Below are positions 43,973-52,735 of a stretch of 64,000 nt of DNA, piece after piece. The DNA is from Pseudomonas sp. GM41(2012) (GTDB lineage: Bacteria > Pseudomonadota > Gammaproteobacteria > Pseudomonadales > Pseudomonadaceae). Location of the stretch: assembly GCF_000282315.2 (NCBI RefSeq), contig NZ_AKJN02000008.1, positions 620,001-684,000 of the forward strand, written 5' to 3'. Numbering within the stretch: the stretch's first letter is position 1; every line of letters begins with the position of its first letter. Under the pieces are notes generated by a model that saw nothing but the letters and a program-made list of their open reading frames with translations, did no database searches and had not been told where the DNA came from. The translations under genes were made by a program, and so were the position numbers.

Positions 43973-44731
43973 ATGATTAACCGGTTGGTGGCTCATGTCC
44001 TGGGCCTGGAAGTCCGTTTGCTGGCCTGTCAGGCACGCTTGAGTGCCCGCACCGACCCTGAAGCGTTGCACGATCTGCGCACCACGGTTCGCCGTTTACG
44101 CAGTTTGCTGCGGCCATTGCGCGGCTTGCCCGGGGTCGAACAGCTGGAAGCGGCGGCGTCCCGGGTCGGCGACTTGACCACGCCGTTGCGCGATCGCGAA
44201 GTGCTGGCGGCGTACCTGCTCGAGCATGATCAACCCGAGGCTGCCCATCGGCGTATGGCGCAGATGGCCGAGGCTTACCCGGCGGTCGCGACGAGCCCTG
44301 AAGTGGCGCAATTGCTGATGATCCTCGACGCCTTTCCGCGTTTTCTGCGGGCCTCCCAGCGTCAGGGCTTGGTCAAGGGTTTGCGTCAGCGCATCGAAAA
44401 ACGTTTGGCCAAGCAGTGGAAAAAACTCGACAACGCCCTGCACGATCCGGCACATGATCGCCACCGTTTGCGCCTGCTGATCAAGCGCGTGCGCTATGGC
44501 ATCGAAGCCTATCCCGAACTGGATCGATTGCCGAAAGCGGCGATGCCGCGCTTGAAGTCCGCGCAAGGTGCCTTGGGCGATTGGCACGATTGCTTGCAAT
44601 GGCTGGCCATGGCCGAGCAGGAAACCGATTTGCAGCCCTGCGTCGCGGACTGGAAAACCGCCATGGCCAAGGCCGAAGGCCGTGCCGACCGCGTCCTCGA
44701 CAAACTCAGCGCTGCATGCTTCAAATCCTGA
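43973..44731 (+). CDS. CHAD domain protein
   Basis: This 252-residue all-helical protein is rich in conserved His and Arg: ALHDLRTTVRRLRSLLRPL near residue 31, then HRLRLLIKRVRYGIEAY and GALGDWHDCLQWL. This pattern defines CHAD domains, which bind polyphosphate (family knowledge). No CYTH partner is fused or adjacent. A small inverted repeat (AAGCTGCAAGC/GCTTGCAGCT) lies in the gap before the gene. Confidence 0.85.
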   Translation: MINRLVAHVLGLEVRLLACQARLSARTDPEALHDLRTTVRRLRSLLRPLRGLPGVEQLEAAASRVGDLTTPLRDREVLAAYLLEHDQPEAAHRRMAQMAEAYPAVATSPEVAQLLMILDAFPRFLRASQRQGLVKGLRQRIEKRLAKQWKKLDNALHDPAHDRHRLRLLIKRVRYGIEAYPELDRLPKAAMPRLKSAQGALGDWHDCLQWLAMAEQETDLQPCVADWKTAMAKAEGRADRVLDKLSAACFKS

Positions 44732-44747
44732 AACCACCACAAATCCT

Positions 44748-44836
44748 TGTGGGAGCGAGCCTGCTCGCGAAAGCGTTTTCACATCCAACATGGATGAGGC
44801 TGAAAGACCGCTTTCGCGAGCAGGCTCGCTCCCACA
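44748..44836. repeat. REP inverted pair (after CHAD gene)
   Basis: Two perfect 28-base arms (TGTGGGAGCGAGCCTGCTCG type) with a 33-base spacer. Confidence 0.9.
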
Positions 44837-44970
44837 TTAGATCACTGTTGAATTTTGAATCGATGTCCGGCATGCGGCCTATCTGTCAGTCTCTTTGGCC
44901 GGAATAAGCGCTGTGCCATCCTCGCCGGCTGGTTAAGATCCCTTCATCCTTTTCCTGCACCGAGGTTTCC

Positions 44971-45768
44971 ATGCGCTTTTCCGATCTGCTCGACGCTGTC
45001 CGCAGCCAGCCGCTGGAGCTGTCTATTCCGGCCGAATGGGCTCAGGGGCGTGCCAGTTTCGGTGGCCTGGTGGCCGCCTTGCAGTACGAAGCCATGCGCG
45101 CAAAAGTCCCGGCGGATCGTCCGGTGCGGTCGTTGGCGATCACCTTTGTCGGCCCGGTCGAGCCTGAAGTGCCGGTCAGTTTTGAAGTCGATGTGTTGCG
45201 CGAAGGCAAAGCGGTTATCCAGGTGCTGGGGCGGGCGATGCAGAAGGGCCAGGTGGTGACGTTGGTCCAGGGCAGCTTTGGCGCGTCGCGGCCGTCGGAG
45301 GTGGCGGTGATCGCCGAACCGGCACCCGAGATGAAGCACTGGGACGACTGCCAGGAACTGCCTTACGTCAAAGGCGTGACCCCGGAATTCATGCGTCATC
45401 TGGCGATGCGCTGGAGCGTCGGCGGTCTGCCGTTCACCGGCAACAAATCCCGCGAGATGGGCGGCTGGGTGCGCTTACGTGGGGACGTGAAGGAAGAGGC
45501 CGTCAGCGAGTCGCATATCCTGGCGCTGGTCGACGCCTGGCCACCGGCGCTGTTGCCGCACCTGAAAAAACCGGCGATGGGCAGCACGCTGACCTGGACC
45601 ATCGAATTCGTCCAGCCGTTGCTTGAATTGAGCACGCTGGACTGGTGCAAATACCTGGTTGAAATCGAACATGCCGCTGACGGCTACGGTCATGCGGCCG
45701 CGAAATTGTGGAACGCGGACGGTCAGTTGATTGCCATGAGCCGGCAGACGGTGACGATTTTCGCCTGA
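44971..45768 (+). CDS. Acyl-CoA thioesterase, double hotdog fold
   Basis: This 265-residue protein begins with a TesB-like hotdog (GRASFGGLVAALQYEAM, then SLAITFVGPVEP) and has a second hotdog near its end (STLTWTIEFVQPL, GYGHAAAKLWNADGQLIAMS). It probably hydrolyses acyl-CoA in the cytoplasm; chain length is unknown. It stands alone and converges with the Mpo1-like gene with no spacer. Confidence 0.83.
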   Translation: MRFSDLLDAVRSQPLELSIPAEWAQGRASFGGLVAALQYEAMRAKVPADRPVRSLAITFVGPVEPEVPVSFEVDVLREGKAVIQVLGRAMQKGQVVTLVQGSFGASRPSEVAVIAEPAPEMKHWDDCQELPYVKGVTPEFMRHLAMRWSVGGLPFTGNKSREMGGWVRLRGDVKEEAVSESHILALVDAWPPALLPHLKKPAMGSTLTWTIEFVQPLLELSTLDWCKYLVEIEHAADGYGHAAAKLWNADGQLIAMSRQTVTIFA

Positions 45769-46134
45769 TCAGTGACGACGGTGGCGCTCACGCCAGGCGC
45801 GCCACCAGCCGCCGCTCAGGAAGAACCGAGGGAAGGTCAGAAACTGCTCGACCAACAAGCGTGACACGGCATCTTTGCGATCACTGAACGGCTCGGCGGC
45901 TTGCACCTCCAGGCTGTGACCGTGGCGTTGCAGGCCGAGGGCGGCGAGCAGGCCGATGACGCCAATCGCGACATTGGTGAAGCTCAGACCGAACACTCCC
46001 GAGACAATCAGCAGAAACGCCACGATGAACAGCGGCACGGCAATCAGGTGCAGCACCAGATTGGTCGGGTGCTGGTGATTGTTCGGGTACGCTCGCCATT
46101 GCCAGGCGGGGAGGTTGGGGTGACGTTTGCCCAT
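45769..46134 (-). CDS. Mpo1-like (DUF962) membrane protein
   Basis: This 121-residue protein has YPNNHQHPTNLVLHLIAVPL, a His-rich motif at the membrane edge like that of DUF962/Mpo1 proteins, then two hydrophobic segments and an Arg-rich C-terminus. Yeast Mpo1 is a dioxygenase acting on 2-hydroxy fatty acids; the bacterial role is open. ATG 46134 (MGKRHPNL) is preferred over an upstream start at 46170. Confidence 0.7.
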   Translation of the reverse strand: MGKRHPNLPAWQWRAYPNNHQHPTNLVLHLIAVPLFIVAFLLIVSGVFGLSFTNVAIGVIGLLAALGLQRHGHSLEVQAAEPFSDRKDAVSRLLVEQFLTFPRFFLSGGWWRAWRERHRRH

Positions 46135-46263
46135 GATGGTAATCCTTGGTTCGTTGAGGCTCTTGAACAAAGAATAGGCCGGGGCAAACCAGTCGGCGAA
46201 TCAAGGCTGGCTATCGAAGTGATAGGTGTCATGTTCAACATTGATGTTGAACGGGCTGATGCT

Positions 46264-46367
46264 ATCGCGGGCAAGTCGGATCGCCGCACCGCTTGCTCCT
46301 ACGGATTGATGTCGTTCACAGATTTTGCGACACCCTCCACCCTGTAGGAGCAAGGCTTGCCCGCGAT
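46264..46367. repeat. REP inverted pair with an extra insert in one arm
   Basis: The right arm is the standard TGTAGGAGCAAGGCTTGCCC. The left arm has an extra TCGGATCGCCGCACCGC between GGGCAAG and CTTGCTCC-like halves. The same kind of insert is seen in the pair at 60248. Confidence 0.8.
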
Positions 46368-46374
46368 GAGGGCC

Positions 46375-47856
46375 TTACAGCTTCAGCTGCCCGATAGCCT
46401 TGCTCAATTCCCCCGCCAACGCCGCCAGCTCATTGCTGGTAGTCGCCGAATCCACGGTCTGCTGCACGGTGTTCTCGGTCACATCCCGAATGCTCACCAC
46501 CGCCCGATTCATCTCTTCGGCCACGTGGCTCTGCTGTTCGGCCGCCACCGCGATCTGCGTGTTGCTTTCGCGCATCTGCGCCACGGCGCTGGTGATCTCC
46601 ACCAACGCTGCACCGGCCTCCTGAGCCTGCTGCACGCAATCGTCGGCCTTGAACGAGCTTTCCTGCATGAAGTCCACCGCGTCCCGAGTCCCGGCCTGCA
46701 ACGCGGAAACCATGATCGTGATCTCGTCAGTGGAGGTCTGGACACGTTTGGCCAGATTGCGCACTTCATCGGCGACCACCGCAAACCCACGACCCATTTC
46801 ACCGGCACGGGCGGCTTCGATAGCCGCATTCAGCGCCAGCAGATTGGTCTGCTCGGCGATGCTGTGAATCACATTGACCACGCCGTTGATCTTCTGACTG
46901 TCCTCGGCCAGACGCTGAATCATCTCGGCAGTCTGTTGCACTCCGCTGGACAGGCCGGCAATCGACTTCTGCACCCGACTGACCACTTCCTGCCCGCTGC
47001 CGGCCAGGGTGTCGGCGGTTTGCGAGAGATCGCGGGTGGCGCCGGCGTGCTGGGCAATGTGATAGACCGTGGCGGTCATTTCATTGATCGCCGTGGCGGC
47101 CTGATCGGTTTCGCTTTGCTGGCCGAGCATGCCGTGACGCACCTCGTTCATGCTCGACGCCAGCCGCGCCGCGCCGACATCCAGTTGCCGGGCGGTGCTG
47201 GCGACGGTGTTGACCACTCGCTGGTAACCGGCCTGCATGGCGTTGAAGGCATTGGCCATCTGCCCGACTTCGTCAGAGCAGGCCAGCGGCACACGTGCAG
47301 AGAGGTCACCGGTTTTCTCGACGTGGAGCATCACGTCCTTCAGCGTATTGAGCTGGCTGAGCAGGAAGCGGATCAACAATTGCGAAGCGCCGAGCATCGC
47401 CAGCATCAGGATCGCCACCGCGACGGCGTAGTTGGGAAAACGCTCGCCAAATACCTGGGCCATGCTCGGGCCATGGGCAATCACCGCGACCTGGTTGCCA
47501 TCCATGCGCGTAAACACTTCTGCGCCCATCAACGGGTTGTCGCCGAACAGCGGCATGGCATTGATTGCGACCCAGCCATTGGTATCGGCCAGTTCCAGTA
47601 CCGGCTGCCCGTTCAGCAACGGTGCCTGCCCGCGACTGAACGTCAGCACGTTTTCGGCTTTGGGGAGCGGTTGCGCGGCGGGCCAGGCGCTGAGCAGTCG
47701 CGCCTGGGCTTGTGCCGATGCCTGGTAAGCATGGCTGCGGGCCTGTTGTTCGAGCTGTACGGCGTACAACACCAGCAGCAAGGTCGTGACGAAGGCGACG
47801 GCGTTGACCGCCCAGAATTTGTATTTCAGCGAGATATTGCTAAGCCAGGCACCCAT
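46375..47856 (-). CDS. Methyl-accepting chemotaxis protein
   Basis: This 493-residue chemoreceptor has two membrane helices (about 12-32 and 140-165) around a short periplasmic domain of about 105 residues, then HAMP and a long coiled coil with the signalling tip EQTNLLALNAAIEAARAGEM. It ends GQLKL without the CheR-docking pentapeptide. It signals to CheA; the ligand is unknown, and so small a sensor domain may need a partner. Start 47856 (MGAWLSNISL) is preferred; 47892 is possible. Confidence 0.9.
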   Translation of the reverse strand: MGAWLSNISLKYKFWAVNAVAFVTTLLLVLYAVQLEQQARSHAYQASAQAQARLLSAWPAAQPLPKAENVLTFSRGQAPLLNGQPVLELADTNGWVAINAMPLFGDNPLMGAEVFTRMDGNQVAVIAHGPSMAQVFGERFPNYAVAVAILMLAMLGASQLLIRFLLSQLNTLKDVMLHVEKTGDLSARVPLACSDEVGQMANAFNAMQAGYQRVVNTVASTARQLDVGAARLASSMNEVRHGMLGQQSETDQAATAINEMTATVYHIAQHAGATRDLSQTADTLAGSGQEVVSRVQKSIAGLSSGVQQTAEMIQRLAEDSQKINGVVNVIHSIAEQTNLLALNAAIEAARAGEMGRGFAVVADEVRNLAKRVQTSTDEITIMVSALQAGTRDAVDFMQESSFKADDCVQQAQEAGAALVEITSAVAQMRESNTQIAVAAEQQSHVAEEMNRAVVSIRDVTENTVQQTVDSATTSNELAALAGELSKAIGQLKL

Positions 47857-48034
47857 GGAGGTCTTCTCTGATAGCGGAAACAGTTTTGGCAAGGTGCCAG
47901 TATTGTGCCGCTACCCAGGGGGCTGGATCTTGATGTGGGTCAACAATCCCGGCCATGCTCGCGCACAGGAATTGCGGGGCGTAATGCGCTATCCTTCGCG
48001 CCTTCAAAATTCCCTCGCTACAGGATTCCGCCCC

Positions 48035-48565
48035 ATGAAAGCCGCACTCGTCGAACTCATCAGCAAAATAAGCTCCGGGTGCATGAGCGATGACGAAATC
48101 CTGAAAGTCGCTGATGAAGCGGACCAGGCCTACGCCGATCCCGAGGCTTTTCTGACAGCCAATCCAGATATCAACTACGACGAAACGTTCCCGATTCCGC
48201 TGGGCGAGTGGGTCGTCGTCGGCAGCCTTCCGGAGACCGTGCTGTTCCAGGCCGACACCTACGTGGACCTGTTCGCCCAGATCGTTTCCTCGTTCGGCCC
48301 CGGGGTTGATTTCAATATCAAGCCCAAGCAACTGGCCAAGACTGAAGCCCTGACCGCACTCAATCGCATTCAGGTGCAGATGGGCAGCATGAACAAGGAA
48401 AACGGCGGTTACACACTGATGAACTTCAGTCAGTTGCTCGACGACGAACTGCAAGTAGTGCTGGTCTTCGGCAACGACGTGCCGCGCGTGCTCGAGTTGT
48501 GCGCCAAAGTCGGCATCGCTGCCGCACCCTCGCTGGAAGCCCTCAAAATCGCCGTCCACGTTTAA
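48035..48565 (+). CDS. Conserved hypothetical protein
   Basis: This is a soluble acidic protein of 176 residues. AGGA lies 10 bases before ATG 48035. It contains EILKVADEADQAYADPEAFL, IPLGEWVVVGSLPETVLFQ and NGGYTLMNFSQLLDDELQ. No membrane segment, signal or catalytic motif is obvious, and I do not recognise the family. It lies divergent from the chemoreceptor gene across about 180 bases. Confidence 0.65.
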   Translation: MKAALVELISKISSGCMSDDEILKVADEADQAYADPEAFLTANPDINYDETFPIPLGEWVVVGSLPETVLFQADTYVDLFAQIVSSFGPGVDFNIKPKQLAKTEALTALNRIQVQMGSMNKENGGYTLMNFSQLLDDELQVVLVFGNDVPRVLELCAKVGIAAAPSLEALKIAVHV

Positions 48566-48629
48566 AAAACGGAACCCTCGCAAGGCCCGGCTATCCTAAG
48601 AGTGCAAACCACTCTTAGGGAGCGACACC

Positions 48630-48821
48630 ATGGGTTCCACGTTCAATGGTCTGATTGGCCTGATTATTCTTGCCCTGGATATCTGGGCAATCATCAACGT
48701 GCTCAAAAGTGGTGCCGACACAGGGATGAAAATCATCTGGGTGCTGCTGATCCTGCTGCTGCCGGTGCTGGGCCTGATCATCTGGGCCATCGCCGGGCCA
48801 CGGGGCAACGTCCGGATCTGA
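48630..48821 (+). CDS. Small membrane protein with PLDc_N domain
   Basis: This 63-residue protein has two membrane helices, GLIGLIILALDIWAIINVLK and IIWVLLILLLPVLGLIIW, followed by AGPRG. This is the phospholipase D-nuclease N-terminal (PLDc_N) type seen alone in many bacteria. Function unknown. AGGGAGCG precedes the ATG. Confidence 0.8.
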   Translation: MGSTFNGLIGLIILALDIWAIINVLKSGADTGMKIIWVLLILLLPVLGLIIWAIAGPRGNVRI

Positions 48822-48841
48822 CCCGAAACACCACCAAACCC

Positions 48842-48928
48842 GTAGGAGCATGGCTTGCCCGCGATGGGATCGCCGCGGTCTGCCAGATGCACCGCAGCGA
48901 TCCCATCGCGGGCAAGCCTTGCTCCTAC
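48842..48928. repeat. REP inverted pair (before speE)
   Basis: 32-base arms around the GCAAGGCTTGCCCGCGATGG core with one mismatch, in the gap between the PLDc_N gene and speE. Confidence 0.9.
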
Positions 48929-49021
48929 AGGGTTGGGTTGGTCTTCAACCGAGGTTCGACCTGTCATGTGCCGCGACGTAGTATTCGCGCCTTGCCATCC
49001 GCATTCATCGGAGCACTTCCC

Positions 49022-49897
49022 ATGAGCAACACGCCAACCAGCGAGTACCTGGAAACCCTCTACGAAGGCTACGGCCAGCGTTTTCGCATGGAAAAACTGC
49101 TGCACGAAGTGCGCACCGAACACCAGCATCTAGTGATTTTCGAAAACCTGCGCATGGGCCGCGTCATGGCGCTGGACGGCGTGATCCAGACCACTGAAGC
49201 CGACGAATTCATCTACCACGAGATGTTGACCCACGTGCCGATCCTGGCGCATGGCACCGCCAAGCGCGTGCTGATCATCGGTGGCGGCGACGGTGGCATG
49301 CTGCGTGAAGTGGCCAAGCACCGCAGCATCGAGCACATCACCATGGTCGAGATCGACGGCACCGTGGTCGACATGTGCAAGAAATTCCTGCCGAACCACT
49401 CCAAGGGTGCGTTCGCTGATCCACGCCTGAACCTGGTGATCGACGACGGCATGCGTTTCGTCGCCACCACCAGCGAAAAATTCGACGTGATCATTTCTGA
49501 TTCCACCGACCCGATTGGCCCGGGCGAAGTGCTGTTCTCGGAAAACTTCTACCAGGCCTGCCGTCGCTGCCTGAACGAAGGCGGCATCCTGGTGACCCAG
49601 AACGGCACGCCGTTCATGCAAATTGAAGAAGTCAAAACCACCGCCGGGCGTCTGCGCAGCCTGTTCCCGGACTGGCACTTCTATCAGGCGGCCGTGCCGA
49701 CCTACATCGGCGGCGCCATGACCTTCGCCTGGGGCGCGACCAATACCGCCTATCGCAAATTGTCCCGCGAAACCCTGCAGCAGCGCTTCGCCGGCAGCGG
49801 CATCATCACCCGCTACTACAACCCGGAAATCCACATCGGCGCGTTCGCCTTGCCGCAATATGTCCTGCAGGCTGTGAACAAGCCTAGCAACGACTGA
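49022..49897 (+). CDS. speE: Spermidine synthase (polyamine aminopropyltransferase)
   Basis: This 291-residue enzyme has the Rossmann loop LIIGGGDGGMLREVAKH, the catalytic Asp region SDSTDPIGPGEVLFSENFY, and GRVMALDGVIQTTEADEF at the start. It moves an aminopropyl group from decarboxylated S-adenosylmethionine to putrescine. ATG 49022 gives the family length; the frame extends far upstream through the REP and is not used. A strong terminator follows. Confidence 0.95.
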   Translation: MSNTPTSEYLETLYEGYGQRFRMEKLLHEVRTEHQHLVIFENLRMGRVMALDGVIQTTEADEFIYHEMLTHVPILAHGTAKRVLIIGGGDGGMLREVAKHRSIEHITMVEIDGTVVDMCKKFLPNHSKGAFADPRLNLVIDDGMRFVATTSEKFDVIISDSTDPIGPGEVLFSENFYQACRRCLNEGGILVTQNGTPFMQIEEVKTTAGRLRSLFPDWHFYQAAVPTYIGGAMTFAWGATNTAYRKLSRETLQQRFAGSGIITRYYNPEIHIGAFALPQYVLQAVNKPSND

Positions 49898-49911
49898 TAT
49901 CGAGCAAGCCG

Positions 49912-49963
49912 GAAAGGGCCCTCTCAGGTTGTGTGAAAACACACCGCAGACGGCCCTTTTTTC
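49912..49963 (+). terminator. Intrinsic terminator of speE
   Basis: AAAGGGCC pairs with GGCCCTTT, with an inner hairpin GTGTG/CACAC, followed by TTTTTTC. Confidence 0.85.
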
Positions 49964-50066
49964 ATGCTTCACTTATAGATGTAGAAGGTCCGGTTGAACG
50001 ATTGGCCGGGGAAGAATGTCGAGATACATGTAAGCCCATCCATGGGTTTTATCGAGGAGGCACCTG

Positions 50067-50300
50067 ATGCAAAAGTGGAAAGTCACTTTCGTTGATGATC
50101 ACGGTGAACAAGTTGACGAGGTGTTCGAGAGCGATGAATGCCCGAACAACGAACAAGCCGCGAAGCTCATTCGCGCCCGGTGCCTGCCTGTGGCTGCCGA
50201 ACTGGACCTCAACGATCTGGAAGGGCGCGCCGATGATCCGACTGTCAAAAGTCTGAAGACCCAGAACAGCATTGAAATCCTCAGCATCACGCCAATCTGA
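50067..50300 (+). CDS. Small conserved hypothetical protein
   Basis: This acidic protein of 77 residues has a perfect ribosome site (GAGGAGG 7 bases before the ATG). It contains WKVTFVDDHGEQVDEVFES and ends QNSIEILSITPI, suggesting a small alpha/beta fold. I recognise no family. It stands alone between two terminated genes. Confidence 0.65.
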   Translation: MQKWKVTFVDDHGEQVDEVFESDECPNNEQAAKLIRARCLPVAAELDLNDLEGRADDPTVKSLKTQNSIEILSITPI

Positions 50301-50513
50301 ACATCTCCTGTCACATTTCTAACCAGACCTTGGCAGTGGCTCTATCTTGAGGCTACTCTGCAACCGAGATCAGCGAACGGATCGCTAAGGTCTGGTCTTG
50401 TCAGCTACATGCTTGCTTCCCACCGGCAACGTTGTTGCCGCATCGCTCGCCCCATTCGGTTGCGAGTGCCGGGAATACGGAAAGTCTATCCATCAGTCTG
50501 AGGGGGACGTTTC

Positions 50514-50855
50514 ATGAGCACAGCCTATCAAGAAGACATCAGCACCAGCGTGTTGCGCCGCATGAAAGAAGGCGGTTTCGACTTTTCACGATTCCATCCC
50601 ATCGAGTTCTACGCCATTTTTCCGGACGAGGAGCGGGCGCGCAGGGCGGCAGGGCATTACTGTGGTGAATCCTTGAATGCGCAAATCAGTGTGCGCGACG
50701 ACGGCGCGTGGTACCTGGAACTGAGCAAAGTGATGTACGCCACTTATGACGGCATCGGCGATTTTGAGCAGGATTTCGAGGCGGTGGTCGAGCCTTTGGG
50801 CGGCATCATCGAAGGATGGGGCGTCAAGCAGGAGGTACGAGGGCGACTCGCATAA
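50514..50855 (+). CDS. rraB: RraB-like inhibitor of ribonuclease E
   Basis: This 113-residue protein has SVLRRMKEGGFDFSRFHPIE, FYAIFPDEERARRAA and DFEAVVEPLGGIIEGWGVKQ, the pattern of the RraB family. RraB binds RNase E and alters which messages it cuts (known from E. coli). GAGGGGG lies 8-14 bases before the ATG. The terminator at 50880 follows. Confidence 0.8.
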   Translation: MSTAYQEDISTSVLRRMKEGGFDFSRFHPIEFYAIFPDEERARRAAGHYCGESLNAQISVRDDGAWYLELSKVMYATYDGIGDFEQDFEAVVEPLGGIIEGWGVKQEVRGRLA

Positions 50856-50879
50856 CTTATGAACAGTGACAACACTCAG

Positions 50880-50912
50880 CAACGGCTGACCTTCGGGTTG
50901 GCCGTTTTCGTT
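50880..50912 (+). terminator. Terminator of rraB
   Basis: AACGGC-TG-ACC, loop TTCG, then GGT-TG-GCCGTT followed by TTCGTTT, 25 bases after the stop. Confidence 0.75.
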
Positions 50913-50923
50913 TGCGGGGGGGA

Positions 50924-50993
50924 GATCAAGAGATCGCAGCCTCGTTTCACCTGTAGGAGCTGTCGAGTGAAACGAGGCTGCGATCTTTTGATC
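50924..50993. repeat. Palindromic repeat of the GATCGCAGCCT type
   Basis: Arms of about 27 bases (AGATCGCAGCCTCGTTTCAC and its exact complement, extended by GATCAA) surround a 16-base centre containing CTGTAGGAGC. This is a second class of Pseudomonas extragenic palindrome, distinct from the others in the window. Confidence 0.85.
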
Positions 50994-51025
50994 GTGGTTT
51001 TTGATTCATAACGTTTCAAAAACGC

Positions 51026-51051
51026 AAAAAAAAGCCGCCTAAACAGGCGGC
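51026..51051 (-). terminator. Orphan leftward intrinsic terminator
   Basis: Read on the minus strand, a 7-bp stem GCCGCCT/AGGCGGC with a 4-base loop is followed by eight T. No minus-strand gene ends here: the region 51052-51313 to its right has no convincing minus-strand coding sequence. It may end a small RNA. Confidence 0.6.
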
Positions 51052-51194
51052 CAAAGGGAAGTTCGTCAAGTTTTCCAGCGAATGCGCGGATTATCCGCAC
51101 CGCTTCCCGGGCAGTGAAATCAACTCTGGCTATGCTGGTGATAGGCGACAACATTGCTTCGCAATGAAGCGGGGGCGATCAGGCGGGGGCATTT

Positions 51195-51215
51195 ACCGCA
51201 CAGGATTGGTGCGGT
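51195..51215. promoter_or_regulatory. Candidate NtrC binding site
   Basis: The perfect inverted repeat ACCGCAC-N7-GTGCGGT contains GCAC-N7-GTGC, the core and spacing of NtrC sites. It lies about 60 bases upstream of a sigma-54 element, the usual range for an enhancer of this type. Confidence 0.55.
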
Positions 51216-51264
51216 GCGTGCAGTGCGATTATCCAACTGATTGATATCAAAGCGTTTATGCCGA

Positions 51265-51280
51265 TGGCACGGGCTTTGCG
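51265..51280 (+). promoter_or_regulatory. Sigma-54 (RpoN) promoter of the ATP-grasp operon
   Basis: TGGCACGGGCTTTGCG matches the -24/-12 consensus: GG at 51266-51267 and GC at 51278-51279 with exactly 10 bases between. Transcription would begin near 51291, just before the ATP-grasp gene. Confidence 0.75.
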
Positions 51281-51313
51281 AAGCCCAGATGTCCGGGTGA
51301 CAAGGAGTACGGC

Positions 51314-52723
51314 ATGATCCGCACCTATTTTGATGAGATGTACGATGCCGGCGGCCAGGTCCGCCCGCATTATCGGGAGTTTGCCCGTTGGCTGGCCGAA
51401 ACGCCTGACGAGCTTTTGGCACAACGGCGACGCGAGGCCGATCTGTTATTTCATCGCGCCGGGATTACATTCACGCTCTATGGTGATGAGCAAGGGACAG
51501 AGCGCCTGATTCCCTTCGACACCATCCCCCGCAGCATCCCCGCCAGTGAATGGCGAGTCGTCGAGCGCGGCTGCATTCAGCGGGTCAAGGCGTTGAACAT
51601 GTTCCTCGCCGACCTCTATCACGAGCAGCGCATTATCAAGGCCGGCATCATCCCGGCCGAACAAGTGCTGGCCAACGAGCAATACCAGTTGGCGATGCAA
51701 GGACTGAATCTGCACCGCGATATCTATTCCCACATCTCCGGTGTCGATCTGGTGCGCGATGGCGACGGCACGTACTACGTGCTTGAGGACAATCTTCGTA
51801 CACCGAGCGGCGTCAGCTACATGCTCGAAGACCGCAAGATGATGATGCGGTTGTTCCCCGAGTTGTTCGCGGCCCAGCGCATTGCCCCTATCGACCACTA
51901 TCCGAACCTGTTGCTCGACACCCTGAAAAGCTCCAGCCCGATTGATAACCCGAGCGTGGTGGTACTGACGCCGGGCCGTTTCAACAGCGCGTTCTTTGAA
52001 CATGCGTTTCTGGCGCGGGAAATGGGCGTTGAGCTGGTGGAAGGCGCGGACCTGTTCGTGCGGGATGACAAGGTGTTCATGCGCACCACGGACGGACCGA
52101 AAGCCGTCGATGTGATCTACCGTCGCCTCGACGATGCGTTCCTCGATCCGCTGGCGTTCAACCCGGACTCGATGCTCGGCGTTCCAGGGCTGCTGTCGTC
52201 GTATCGCTCCGGCAACGTGGTGCTGGCCAATGCCATCGGCACCGGGGTCGCGGACGACAAGTCGGTGTACCCCTTTGTCACGGACATGATCCGTTTCTAC
52301 CTGGATGAAGAGCCGATCCTGAAGAATGTGCCGACGTGGCAGTGTCGTAATCCCTCTGAACTGTCCCACGTACTGGCCAATCTTCCGGAACTGGTGGTCA
52401 AGGAAACCCAGGGCTCCGGCGGTTACGGAATGCTGGTCGGGCCGGCGGCGACGGCGGCGGAAATCGAGTCTTTCCGCGCGCGGATCAAAGCCAAGCCCCA
52501 TGCGTACATCGCGCAACCGACGTTGTCCCTGTCGACCTGTCCGACCTTTGTCGAAAACGGCATCGCTCCACGCCACATCGACCTGCGTCCGTTTGTATTG
52601 TCTGGCCGCGAAACCCGGGTTGTGCCCGGCGGTTTGACCCGTGTTGCCCTGCGCGAAGGCTCTCTGGTGGTGAATTCATCCCAGGGCGGTGGAACCAAGG
52701 ACACCTGGGTGGTCGAGGATTGA
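51314..52723 (+). CDS. Circularly permuted ATP-grasp protein (peptide-ligase-like)
   Basis: This 469-residue protein begins IRTYFDEMYDAGGQVRPHY, typical of the circularly permuted type 2 ATP-grasp family (DUF404/DUF407). Further family segments are LEDNLRTPSGVSYMLEDR, VKETQGSGGYGMLVGP (ATP-binding loop) and HIDLRPFVL (metal site). ATP-grasp enzymes join a carboxylate to an amine using ATP. The substrate is unknown; with its partners it has been predicted to make or attach a peptide. AAGGAG lies 7 bases before ATG 51314. First gene of a three-gene operon behind a sigma-54 promoter. Confidence 0.88.
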   Translation: MIRTYFDEMYDAGGQVRPHYREFARWLAETPDELLAQRRREADLLFHRAGITFTLYGDEQGTERLIPFDTIPRSIPASEWRVVERGCIQRVKALNMFLADLYHEQRIIKAGIIPAEQVLANEQYQLAMQGLNLHRDIYSHISGVDLVRDGDGTYYVLEDNLRTPSGVSYMLEDRKMMMRLFPELFAAQRIAPIDHYPNLLLDTLKSSSPIDNPSVVVLTPGRFNSAFFEHAFLAREMGVELVEGADLFVRDDKVFMRTTDGPKAVDVIYRRLDDAFLDPLAFNPDSMLGVPGLLSSYRSGNVVLANAIGTGVADDKSVYPFVTDMIRFYLDEEPILKNVPTWQCRNPSELSHVLANLPELVVKETQGSGGYGMLVGPAATAAEIESFRARIKAKPHAYIAQPTLSLSTCPTFVENGIAPRHIDLRPFVLSGRETRVVPGGLTRVALREGSLVVNSSQGGGTKDTWVVED

Positions 52724-52735
52724 AGGAAGCCTGCC

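Noticed and set aside
46357..47871. Plus-strand open frame of 504 codons opposite the chemoreceptor
   Set aside because: It has His/Gly/Arg-rich shadow composition, while the minus strand has a complete chemoreceptor.
51240..51250. TTGATATCAA considered as an ANR/FNR box
   Set aside because: The half sites TTGAT and ATCAA lack the required 4-base spacer.
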